Below, piece after piece: positions 1-5,931 of a stretch of 9,211 nucleotides of DNA. A model generated the notes under the pieces. The model was not told the origin of the DNA and searched no databases. It saw only the letters and a list, made by a program, of their open reading frames with translations. How positions within the stretch are numbered: position 1 is the first letter of the stretch; each line of letters begins with the position of its first letter. The position numbers were made by a program, and so were the translations under genes. This stretch comes from Bacillota bacterium (GTDB taxonomy: Bacteria; Bacillota; Clostridia; Oscillospirales; Acutalibacteraceae). Where the stretch lies: contig JAEZWL010000158.1 of assembly GCA_023420245.1 (NCBI GenBank), positions 1 to 9,211 on the forward strand, written 5' to 3'.

Positions 1-684
1 GCCGGCGGCGCTAAGAAGGTCGTTATTTCCGCTCCTGCAAAGGATAAGGAAACCCCGACATTTGTTTGCGGCGTAAACCTCGACACCTATACCAAGGACA
101 TGAAGGTTGTTTCGAATGCTTCCTGCACAACTAACTGCCTTGCTCCTTTAACAAAGGTTATCAATGATAAATTTGGCATTGTGGAAGGTCTCATGACCAC
201 CGTTCACTCCACAACCGCTACCCAGAAGACCGTTGACGGCCCTTCCGCGAAGGACTGGAGAGGCGGCCGTGCGGCAGCCGGCAACATCATTCCTTCCTCC
301 ACCGGCGCTGCAAAAGCCTGCGCACTTGTTATTCCTGAGGTTAAGGGCAAACTGACCGGTATGTCCATGCGTGTACCTACCCTGGATGTTTCCGTTGTTG
401 ACTTGACCGTCAGCCTTGCAAAGCCGACCACCTACGATGAAATCTGCGCGGCTGTCAAAGAGGCTTCCGAAGGCGAAATGAAGGGTATTCTCGGCTACAC
501 TGAGGATGCTGTTGTTTCCTCCGACTTCCTCGGCGATTCCCGTACCTCCATCTTCGATAAGGATGCAGGTATCATGCTGAACGATCATTTCGTAAAGCTC
601 GTATCCTGGTACGACAATGAGTGGGGCTATTCCAACAAGGTTTTAGACCTCATCAAACACATGAACAAAGTTGACCACGAATAA
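1..684 (+). CDS. gap: Glyceraldehyde-3-phosphate dehydrogenase, 5'-truncated by window edge
   Basis: Frame 1 is open from the first base to a TAA at 682-684, giving 227 residues. The usual length is about 335, so roughly the first 110 residues (most of the NAD-binding Rossmann domain) lie outside the window. Visible landmarks are the KKVVISAPAKD segment before the active site, the catalytic signature SNASCTTNC with the nucleophilic Cys at fragment residue 42 (bases 124-126), the base His of TTVHSTTATQK at residue 69 (bases 205-207), WRGGRAAAGNIIPSSTGAAK (substrate phosphate binding), and the C-terminal SWYDNEWGYSNKV helix. The enzyme oxidises and phosphorylates glyceraldehyde 3-phosphate to 1,3-bisphosphoglycerate with NAD+ in cytosolic glycolysis. 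A strong terminator follows 13 bases after the stop, so this is the last gene of its transcript. All key residues in the visible part are intact. Whether it is the glycolytic or the gluconeogenic isoform cannot be decided without the N-terminus. Confidence 0.97.
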   Translation, partial: AGGAKKVVISAPAKDKETPTFVCGVNLDTYTKDMKVVSNASCTTNCLAPLTKVINDKFGIVEGLMTTVHSTTATQKTVDGPSAKDWRGGRAAAGNIIPSSTGAAKACALVIPEVKGKLTGMSMRVPTLDVSVVDLTVSLAKPTTYDEICAAVKEASEGEMKGILGYTEDAVVSSDFLGDSRTSIFDKDAGIMLNDHFVKLVSWYDNEWGYSNKVLDLIKHMNKVDHE

Positions 685-697
685 GTGATTCAATGAT

Positions 698-731
698 AAA
701 AGCCTTGCAGCGAAAGCTGCAAGGCTTTTTT
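698..731 (+). terminator. Intrinsic terminator after gap, probably bidirectional
   Basis: A perfect stem pairs 698-711 with 716-729 (core GCCTTGCAGC / GCTGCAAGGC) around a GAAA (GNRA) tetraloop at 712-715. The right arm runs into T726-T731 on the plus strand. The left arm begins AAAA (698-701), which reads as a U-run for transcripts arriving from the minus strand, so the same hairpin can end the converging sdaAB-sdaAA transcript, whose last stop is only 30 bases away at 761-763. Confidence 0.92.
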
Positions 732-760
732 GCGGTTACAACGGAATAATCTCTCCAGGA

Positions 761-1633
761 TCAGCGAAATATCTTCTGGCACAGTTGGCAGCCGGTCGGC
801 GTGGTCGCGCAGCCGCCCTGCGCGGTCTCGCGCAATTCGGAAGGCATACTTTTGCCCACGCGGAACATGGCGTCCACCATTTCGTCAAAGGGAATCAGGC
901 TGCCGACCCCGGAAAGCGCCGTCTGTGCGCAGACCAGAGCGGTGGACGCGCCGAGGGCGTTGCGGTTCTGGCAGGGCGCCTCCACTAAACCGGCCACCGG
1001 GTCGCAGACCAAACCGAGCAGATTGCTGATAACCATTGCGGAGGCGTCCAGACACTGCTTCGGCGTGCCGCCCATCAGCTGGGTTACCGCGGAAGCCGCC
1101 ATCGCCGACGCGGTTCCGACCTCGGCCTGGCACCCTCCCTCCGCGCCGGAAACCGTGGCGTTGCGCGTGATCAGGTAGCCGATCGCTCCGGCGTTAAAAA
1201 GCGCGTCCACCATAATTCCGTCTGAAAAAGCGAAATTCTCCTGAACGGCGAGAAAGGTTCCCGGGATTACCCCGGAGGAACCGGCGGTCGGCGCGGCAAC
1301 GATCAGCCCCATGGAAGCGCTGACCTCCAGAACTCCCATGGCGTAAGCCACCGCCTTTGCCATAATGGAACCGCAAACGGGCTTTTCAGACCTGCTGTGT
1401 AAAAATATCTTTTTTGCCTCTCCGCCAATCAGACCGCCCATGGAGGTAATTTCCCCCTCCAGCGACGTTTTTACTGCCTCTTTCATAATTCGGTAGGAGT
1501 GTGCCATGCGGAGGATTACCTCTTTACGCGAAATATCCGTAAGCTCCGTTTCACGCCGGAGCATTTCCTCCGATATGTTTGTTCTGTTTTGTTCGCAGAG
1601 CGCAATTAGCGCCGCGCCGCTGGTAAAGCTCAT
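761..1633 (-). CDS. sdaAA: L-serine dehydratase, iron-sulfur-dependent, alpha subunit
   Basis: This is the catalytic alpha subunit of the two-subunit [4Fe-4S] L-serine ammonia-lyase (L-serine to pyruvate and ammonia, cytosolic). Family signatures, numbered from the upstream ATG at 1636, are SMGGLIGGEAKK (65-76), AAPTAGSSGVIPG (114-126), SGAEGGCQAEVGTASAMAA (163-181), CDPVAGLVEAPCQNRNA (211-227) and a C-terminal PTGCQLC. Cys169, Cys211 and Cys222 have the 42- and 11-residue spacing I recall for the cluster ligands of the Legionella enzyme (Cys343/385/396), so the cluster site looks intact. Two ATGs lie in tandem (1636 and 1633). The GGAG upstream is 4 bases from the first and 7 from the second, so I favour the second (290 residues); starting at 1636 adds one Met. 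It lies 29-32 bases downstream of sdaAB, so the two are co-transcribed. It ends facing gap, with a shared terminator between. Confidence 0.95.
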   Translation of the reverse strand: MSFTSGAALIALCEQNRTNISEEMLRRETELTDISRKEVILRMAHSYRIMKEAVKTSLEGEITSMGGLIGGEAKKIFLHSRSEKPVCGSIMAKAVAYAMGVLEVSASMGLIVAAPTAGSSGVIPGTFLAVQENFAFSDGIMVDALFNAGAIGYLITRNATVSGAEGGCQAEVGTASAMAASAVTQLMGGTPKQCLDASAMVISNLLGLVCDPVAGLVEAPCQNRNALGASTALVCAQTALSGVGSLIPFDEMVDAMFRVGKSMPSELRETAQGGCATTPTGCQLCQKIFR

Positions 1634-1665
1634 CATGCTTCTCCGTTCCGTTCGTTTGGTTGGTG

Positions 1666-2337
1666 TTATATTTTAATCGCCATCGCGCCCGAAATTTCCC
1701 GGTTCAGCCTGATTTTTTTCAGAAGCTCCGGGGGAATGTCGTTGTCAGTTTCGATGATGGTGTATGCTTCTTTCCCTTTGTTCTCCCGATATAAGCGCAT
1801 AAAAGCAATGTTTACCTGATATTCGCTCAGGCAGCTCGTAATGTAGGCCACCACGCCGAAGGTATCGCGCTGCCGGACTAAAAGCGTCGTGTAATTGCCG
1901 GTCAGGTCTACTTCAATGTTATCGATTTTTTCAATTTTGCAGTTGCCACCGCCGGTGGATACACCCCGGCAGGTAACTGTTGTTCCGTTATCGGAAGTCA
2001 GCGCGATATCTACGGTGTTCGGGTGCATGTCCCTGTCGGTTTCGTTGATTTCAAATTGATATTCCAGCCCGGCCTGATTCGCGTAGAAAAAAGAATCTCT
2101 GATTCTGGGGTCCTCCGTGCGGAAGCCCAGTATCCCGCCAAGCAGGGCGCGGTCTGTACCGTGCCCCTTGTAGGTTTTTGCAAACGAACCGTAAAGGATG
2201 AAAAGAGCTTTCCTGATTTTAGAATCGGCAAGCTTCCCGGCAATCAAAGCGATTTTCAGCGCTCCGGCGGTGTGCGAGCTGGATGGACCGATCATGTTGG
2301 GGCCGACGACATCGAAAACGCTGATTTCCTTAATCAT
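1666..2337 (-). CDS. sdaAB: L-serine dehydratase, iron-sulfur-dependent, beta subunit with ACT domain
   Basis: A 223-residue partner of SdaAA, of normal length for the family. The N-terminal part has the hallmark FDVVGPNMIGPSSSHTAGA (8-26), the GSFAKTYKGHGTDRALLGG stretch (50-68) and the HPNT motif (105-108) seen in serine dehydratase beta domains. Residues from about 150 to 223 form an ACT domain (VRQRDTFGVVAYITSCLSEY onwards), a small regulatory fold that often binds amino acids; serine is the plausible effector here, but that is inference. The start ATG (complement of 2335-2337) has a GGAGAG Shine-Dalgarno about 8-10 bases upstream (within 2346-2351). It is the first gene of a two-gene minus-strand operon with sdaAA and diverges from glgB. 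I could not find a convincing sigma-A promoter for it in the intergenic region. Confidence 0.95.
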   Translation of the reverse strand: MIKEISVFDVVGPNMIGPSSSHTAGALKIALIAGKLADSKIRKALFILYGSFAKTYKGHGTDRALLGGILGFRTEDPRIRDSFFYANQAGLEYQFEINETDRDMHPNTVDIALTSDNGTTVTCRGVSTGGGNCKIEKIDNIEVDLTGNYTTLLVRQRDTFGVVAYITSCLSEYQVNIAFMRLYRENKGKEAYTIIETDNDIPPELLKKIRLNREISGAMAIKI

Positions 2338-2412
2338 GGCAGCTTCTCTCCGGTATTTCAGTAATTTTAGGTCTGTTTACTGCTATTTTACGGCAGAATT
2401 ATGGAATGTATG

Positions 2413-2430
2413 TATGCTTCTGGCAGCATA
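2413..2430. repeat. Small inverted repeat upstream of sdaAB
   Basis: TATGCT (2413-2418) and AGCATA (2425-2430) are exact reverse complements around a 6-base spacer. The element sits about 75-95 bases upstream of the sdaAB start, in a position suited to a regulator binding site. A stem of six pairs may be chance, and no matching copy is evident elsewhere in the region. Confidence 0.35.
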
Positions 2431-2553
2431 GCGTTAATAAATGGAGGCCGAATTGCCCTTTATTTTACAAAATCAACACCTTTGCAGTGTTATACTGGAC
2501 CTGTAAAACATTTGTTGCCATTGATAAAGTAATTATTTTGTAACAAGTTAACC

Positions 2554-2600
2554 AAAAATAATATTAAAAGGTAAATAATATTACAAAAAATTAACAAAAA
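2554..2600 (+). promoter_or_regulatory. Phased A-tracts and duplicated palindrome upstream of the glgB promoter (UP element / bent DNA candidate)
   Basis: A-runs occur at 2554-2558, 2566-2569, 2585-2590 and 2596-2600, with centres about 11.5, 20 and 10.5 bases apart, that is, close to one or two helical turns. Interleaved is a 10-base direct repeat AATAATATTA at 2557-2566 and 2574-2583 (17-base period), each copy containing the self-complementary TAATATTA. The block ends two bases before the -35 element at 2603. Helically phased A-tracts immediately upstream of a -35 are known to bend DNA and contact the RNA polymerase alpha subunits; a repressor or activator dimer could also use the repeated palindrome. 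The regulatory role is inferred. Confidence 0.5.
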
Positions 2601-2602
2601 CC

Positions 2603-2630
2603 TTGATATTTTAATAAATTGTGTTATTAT
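2603..2630 (+). promoter_or_regulatory. Sigma-A-type promoter of the glgBCDA operon, extended -10
   Basis: The -35 TTGATA (2603-2608) is followed by a 16-base spacer and the -10 TATTAT (2625-2630), with a TGn extension at 2622-2624. Transcription would start near 2637, giving a leader of about 40 bases before the glgB ATG at 2677. The glgB ribosome binding site GGGAG lies at 2664-2668, 8 bases from the ATG. It is the best plus-strand promoter match in the intergenic region and is correctly placed for the whole operon. Confidence 0.75.
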
Positions 2631-2649
2631 AAACATATAAAGACAGAGG

Positions 2650-2676
2650 ATGATAAAAGTAGTGGGAGTTGATTAA
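2650..2676 (+). other. Possible 8-codon leader minicistron abutting the glgB start
   Basis: ATG at 2650-2652 opens a frame of eight codons (MIKVVGVD) whose TAA (2674-2676) is immediately followed by the glgB ATG at 2677, in the same frame. A purine run AGAGG (2645-2649) touches the minicistron ATG directly, which is too close for an efficient Shine-Dalgarno, and the glgB ribosome binding site lies inside it. It could couple translation to glgB, or could simply be a chance ATG in the leader. Confidence 0.2.
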
Positions 2677-4686
2677 ATGCAAGCGGTAAAAGCACCGGAG
2701 GACGGAAACCTGCCTCTTTATTTATTTCACCAGGGAACAAATACAAAGGCTTATCAATACATGGGCTTACATAAAACGGTTTTAAACAAAAAGGAATGCA
2801 TGGTTTGCCGTGTTTGGGCTCCGAACGCAAAATCCGTTTCCATGATCGGTGATTTTAACGAATGGAAGCCGGAAAAAAACAAAATGGAGAAAATCAGCGA
2901 GGGAGTTTGGGAGTGCTGGCTGCCGTTTGTCATGGAGCAATTCGATACCTATAAATTTTGCGTCACCGATCAAAAAGGAAATCAGACTTTCAAGAGCGAC
3001 CCTTACGCCTTTCATTTCGAGACCCGACCGGGCAGCGCCTCCAAATATTATGATTTGAGCGGCTACCAATGGGGGGATTCCGATTGGCAGAGGCAGAAGG
3101 CAGCCAAGCCTCACTACAGCCAGCCGGTAAATATCTATGAGGTTCATATGGGGTCGTGGCGCAGGTTTGAGGATGGAAATACCTTTTCCTACGATAAGCT
3201 TGCCGACGAGCTGGTACCTTATGTTAAGGAAATGGGATATACGCATATCGAGCTGATGCCGATTACCGAATATCCGTACGACGGCTCCTGGGGCTACCAG
3301 GTAACCGGATATTTTGCTCCGACCTCCCGCTTTGGGGAGCCAAAGCAGTTTATGAGCTTTGTGGATAAATGCCATAAAGCGGGAATCGGCGTTATCATGG
3401 ATTGGGTTCCGGCTCATTTTCCGAAGGATGAGAGCGGGCTGGCTAAATTTGACGGAACACCTTGCTACGAATATGCCGACCCCAGAAAAGGCGAGCATAA
3501 AGACTGGGGTACTCTGGTATTCGATTACGGCAGAAACGAAGTAGTCAGTTTTTTGATTTCAAGCGCCGTATTCTGGCTGGAAAATTACCATATTGACGGG
3601 ATTCGCGCCGACGCGGTCGCTTCCATACTATATCTGGATTACAGCCGAAAGGCCGGAGAATGGGTGCCGAACAAAAACGGCGGCAACGAAAATCTGGAAG
3701 CGGTTGCTTTTCTTCAAAAGCTCAATGAATCCGTATTTGCGCTCTTCCCGGAAGTGATGATGATTGCGGAGGAATCCACCTCCTGGCCGCTGGTTTCCAA
3801 ACCGACGTTCTGCGGCGGGCTTGGATTTAACTATAAATGGAACATGGGCTGGATGAATGATATGCTCCATTACATATCGCTTGACCCGATTTACCGTAAG
3901 TTTAACCACGATAATATTACCTTTTCGTTTGTGTACGCGTTCTCAGAAAACTTTATCCTTCCGATTTCCCACGACGAGGTTGTTCACGGCAAATGTTCGC
4001 TTATGAATAAGATGCCCGGAACGGACGAGCAGAAGTTTGCTTCGGTCAGGGCGTTTATGTGCTATATGATGGCGCACCCCGGGAAAAAGCTGATCTTTAT
4101 GGGAACGGAATTCGGGCAGTTTATCGAGTGGAATTTTGAGCAGGAGCTTGACTGGCTGCTTCTGGATTATGAACCGCACCGCCGTCAGCAGCAGTTTTTT
4201 AAAGATTTGAACCGTTTCTATTTGGAAAACTCACCTTTGTGGGAGGTTGACTTTACCTGGGAGGGCTTTTCCTGGATTTCCAATGACGACTACACGCAAA
4301 GCGTGATCGCGTTCCGAAGAATCGATAAATCCGGCAGAGAAATTATTGCCGTCTGCAATTTTTTGCCGGAACAGCGCAATCACTATTCGATCGGCGTTCC
4401 TGTGGATGGTACCTATGAAGAAATATTCACCTCTGACGATACCCGGTACGGAGGGAGCGGAATCCAAAACGGGACGGACATTGCCGCGCAGCCTAAGCCG
4501 ATGCACGGCTGTGAACAGTCCATTGAGCTTACGCTTCCGCCGCTTTCGGTAATTTACCTCAGGTGCAGGCACCGCAGGGAGGTCGAATCCCCCCAAGCAG
4601 AAATAGTAAAATCAGCTAAAAACAAAGCAACAGACAAACCGGTTAAATCAACAAAAAATAAAAAGACAAACACAAAAAACAAGTAA
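2677..4686 (+). CDS. glgB: 1,4-alpha-glucan branching enzyme (GH13) with basic C-terminal tail
   Basis: The enzyme cuts alpha-1,4-glucan chains and re-attaches them through alpha-1,6 bonds, creating glycogen branches in the cytosol. It has 669 residues. A CBM48-type N-terminal domain spans about 28-125 (CRVWAPNAKSVSMIGDFNEW at 44-63). The catalytic GH13 barrel follows from about 145, with region I DWVPAHF (His247), region II DGIRADAVASILYLDY (nucleophile Asp312), region III MIAEESTSWP (acid/base Glu365) and region IV ISHDEVVHGK (Asp433). The all-beta C domain runs to about residue 630. The canonical region II V before the nucleophile is Ala here. The final ~32 residues (638-669) are a Lys/Thr/Asn-rich, probably disordered tail beyond the usual end. 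The start is supported by GGGAG 8 bases upstream and by the PLYLFHQGTNTKAYQYMG N-terminus typical of clostridial GlgB. It is the first gene of the glg operon; glgC follows 21 bases after the stop. Confidence 0.97.
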   Translation: MQAVKAPEDGNLPLYLFHQGTNTKAYQYMGLHKTVLNKKECMVCRVWAPNAKSVSMIGDFNEWKPEKNKMEKISEGVWECWLPFVMEQFDTYKFCVTDQKGNQTFKSDPYAFHFETRPGSASKYYDLSGYQWGDSDWQRQKAAKPHYSQPVNIYEVHMGSWRRFEDGNTFSYDKLADELVPYVKEMGYTHIELMPITEYPYDGSWGYQVTGYFAPTSRFGEPKQFMSFVDKCHKAGIGVIMDWVPAHFPKDESGLAKFDGTPCYEYADPRKGEHKDWGTLVFDYGRNEVVSFLISSAVFWLENYHIDGIRADAVASILYLDYSRKAGEWVPNKNGGNENLEAVAFLQKLNESVFALFPEVMMIAEESTSWPLVSKPTFCGGLGFNYKWNMGWMNDMLHYISLDPIYRKFNHDNITFSFVYAFSENFILPISHDEVVHGKCSLMNKMPGTDEQKFASVRAFMCYMMAHPGKKLIFMGTEFGQFIEWNFEQELDWLLLDYEPHRRQQQFFKDLNRFYLENSPLWEVDFTWEGFSWISNDDYTQSVIAFRRIDKSGREIIAVCNFLPEQRNHYSIGVPVDGTYEEIFTSDDTRYGGSGIQNGTDIAAQPKPMHGCEQSIELTLPPLSVIYLRCRHRREVESPQAEIVKSAKNKATDKPVKSTKNKKTNTKNK

Positions 4687-4692
4687 GTGCTT

Positions 4693-4699
4693 AAGGAGG
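4693..4699 (+). promoter_or_regulatory. Ribosome binding site that fixes the glgC start
   Basis: AAGGAGG at 4693-4699 is a near-perfect anti-16S match placed 8 bases before the ATG at 4708. It lies downstream of an in-frame GTG at 4687-4689 that directly follows the glgB stop, so the GTG cannot use it. This argues for the ATG at 4708 as the true start of glgC. Confidence 0.9.
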
Positions 4700-4707
4700 G
4701 AATTGAT

Positions 4708-5931
4708 ATGTTGCCAAAGCAAGAAGTAGTCGCGATGCTGCTGGCCGGCGGTCAGGGAAGCAGACTTGGGGTACTTACAAAAAACCTGGCAAAACCGGCT
4801 GTTCCATACGGAGGAAAATACCGTATCATCGATTTTCCGCTTTCAAACTGTGTGAATTCCGGTATTGAGACAGTCGGCGTACTAACCCAGTACCAGCCGC
4901 TAGTGCTGAACGAATATATCGGGAGCGGTCAGCCCTGGGATCTGGACAGCATGAACGCGGGGGTACGTGTACTACCGCCGTATCAGCGCAGCCGCAAATC
5001 TGACTGGTACAAGGGAACCGCGAACGCCATTTATCAAAACATTCAGTATATTGAGCGTTATAATCCGGAATATGTCGTCGTCCTTTCGGGTGACCATATC
5101 TATAAAATGGATTATTCGAGAATGATTGCTTTCCACAAGGAGAAGGAAGCCGACTGCACGATTGCGGTAATCGAAGTACCGGTTGAGGAGGCCTCCCGGT
5201 TTGGTATCCTGAATACCCGGGAAGACGGTTCAATTTACCAGTTCGATGAGAAGCCGAAGGTTCCGAAGAGCAATCAGGCTTCTATGGGAATTTATGTATT
5301 TACCTGGAGCAAGCTGCGCAAATATCTGGAGGAGGACGAGGCGAGTCCGAAATCCTCCAACGATTTCGGCAAGGATGTTCTTCCTGCTATGCTGGAAGCC
5401 GGCGAGCGCATGATTGCGTATAAATTCGAAGGCTACTGGAAGGATGTCGGAACAATCGACAGCCTGTGGGAATCCAATATGGATTTGCTCAACCCCAACA
5501 TGCAGCTCGATTTAAGTGAAGAAACCTGGAAAATCTATTCCCGGAATCCCGTTATGCCGCCGCATTACATCGCCAAAGGTGCCAGTGTGCAAAATTCCCT
5601 GGTGGCAGAGGGCTGCAACGTTTACGGTGAAATTGATTTTGCGGTGCTGTTTGCGGGTGTATACATCGCGCCCGGCGCGGTCGTTAAGGATTCCATCATT
5701 ATGCCCGGCTCGCGGATTGAAGAGAATGCGATTGTTCAGTATGCCATCGTCGCGGAAAACGCGGTAATCGGCAAGGGTGCCGTAGTCGGCGCAAGACCGG
5801 AGGATATTGAAAACAAGGATGAATGGGGTGTGGCTGTGGTTGGTGCCGGCTGCATGATTGCCCCCGGCGCGACCGTTCCGCCAAAGGCAATGATAGATGC
5901 GGAAATGCTTGCAGAGGAGGCTTCGAAATAA
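4708..5931 (+). CDS. glgC: Glucose-1-phosphate adenylyltransferase (ADP-glucose pyrophosphorylase), catalytic subunit
   Basis: GlgC makes ADP-glucose and pyrophosphate from ATP and glucose 1-phosphate, the committed step of bacterial glycogen synthesis. It has 407 residues from the ATG at 4708. The nucleotidyltransferase domain (about 6-260) has the glycine-rich signature LLAGGQGSRLGVLT (11-24), KPAVPYGGKYRIIDFPLSN, the metal/catalytic Asp129 of SGDHIYKMDY, the sugar-phosphate Lys182 of EKP, and Asp246 of EGYWKDVGT. Residues from about 285 form a left-handed beta-helix with hexapeptide repeats. Catalytic residues are all present. The position matching E. coli Lys39 (fructose-1,6-bisphosphate activator contact, aligned from memory) is Asn26, so activation probably differs from the E. 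coli enzyme. The stop TAA (5929-5931) overlaps the glgD ATG by one base, implying translational coupling and near-equal expression with GlgD, its likely partner. Confidence 0.97.
   Translation: MLPKQEVVAMLLAGGQGSRLGVLTKNLAKPAVPYGGKYRIIDFPLSNCVNSGIETVGVLTQYQPLVLNEYIGSGQPWDLDSMNAGVRVLPPYQRSRKSDWYKGTANAIYQNIQYIERYNPEYVVVLSGDHIYKMDYSRMIAFHKEKEADCTIAVIEVPVEEASRFGILNTREDGSIYQFDEKPKVPKSNQASMGIYVFTWSKLRKYLEEDEASPKSSNDFGKDVLPAMLEAGERMIAYKFEGYWKDVGTIDSLWESNMDLLNPNMQLDLSEETWKIYSRNPVMPPHYIAKGASVQNSLVAEGCNVYGEIDFAVLFAGVYIAPGAVVKDSIIMPGSRIEENAIVQYAIVAENAVIGKGAVVGARPEDIENKDEWGVAVVGAGCMIAPGATVPPKAMIDAEMLAEEASK

Larger units (their letters stand above)
2338..2676. other. Divergent intergenic region between sdaAB and glgB
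   Basis: These 339 bases contain no credible long gene. The sdaAB-proximal half (2338-2500) has mixed composition and a small hairpin (2413-2430). The glgB-proximal half (about 2520-2640) is very AT-rich and holds phased A-tracts, a duplicated TAATATTA palindrome, a GTTAAC palindrome (2547-2552), and the glgB promoter. I see no recognisable riboswitch or T-box and no tRNA. A second extended -10-like sequence (TGTTATACT, 2488-2496) lies far upstream on the plus strand but lacks a -35 at proper spacing. Confidence 0.85.

Noticed and set aside
148..588. Minus-strand open frame of 146 codons inside gap
   Set aside because: Fully antisense to conserved GAPDH coding sequence, with low-complexity Gly/Arg/Ala content typical of a shadow frame.
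730..1178. Overlapping plus-strand open frames across the sdaAA region
   Set aside because: Arg/Pro-rich translations antisense to a well-conserved SdaAA; no ribosome binding site or family resemblance.
761..1636. Horizontal transfer of sdaAA because of its visibly higher GC content
   Set aside because: The shift is modest by eye, the gene is operonic with sdaAB and family-typical, and conserved Ala/Gly-rich protein content explains it.
2488..2496. Second plus-strand promoter (TGTTATACT)
   Set aside because: It has a good extended -10, but no -35 at 16-18 bases and it lies about 180 bases from glgB; it is kept only as a remark in the intergenic description.
2338..2676. Riboswitch (e.g. glycine or other amino-acid sensor) upstream of sdaAB
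   Set aside because: No conserved riboswitch core, no tandem helices and no terminator/antiterminator pair could be identified; only a 6-base-pair hairpin is present.
2782..3498. Long minus-strand open frame (238 codons) inside glgB
   Set aside because: It lies antisense to the conserved CBM48 and catalytic domain of glgB, shows no recognisable motif, and is explained by the codon bias of the true gene.
5823..5930. N-terminal extension of glgD inside glgC
   Set aside because: The translation (CGCGWCRLHDCPRR...) is a shadow of GlgC, with no ribosome binding site. The ATG at 5931 has AGGAGG 10 bases upstream and matches GlgD N-termini.
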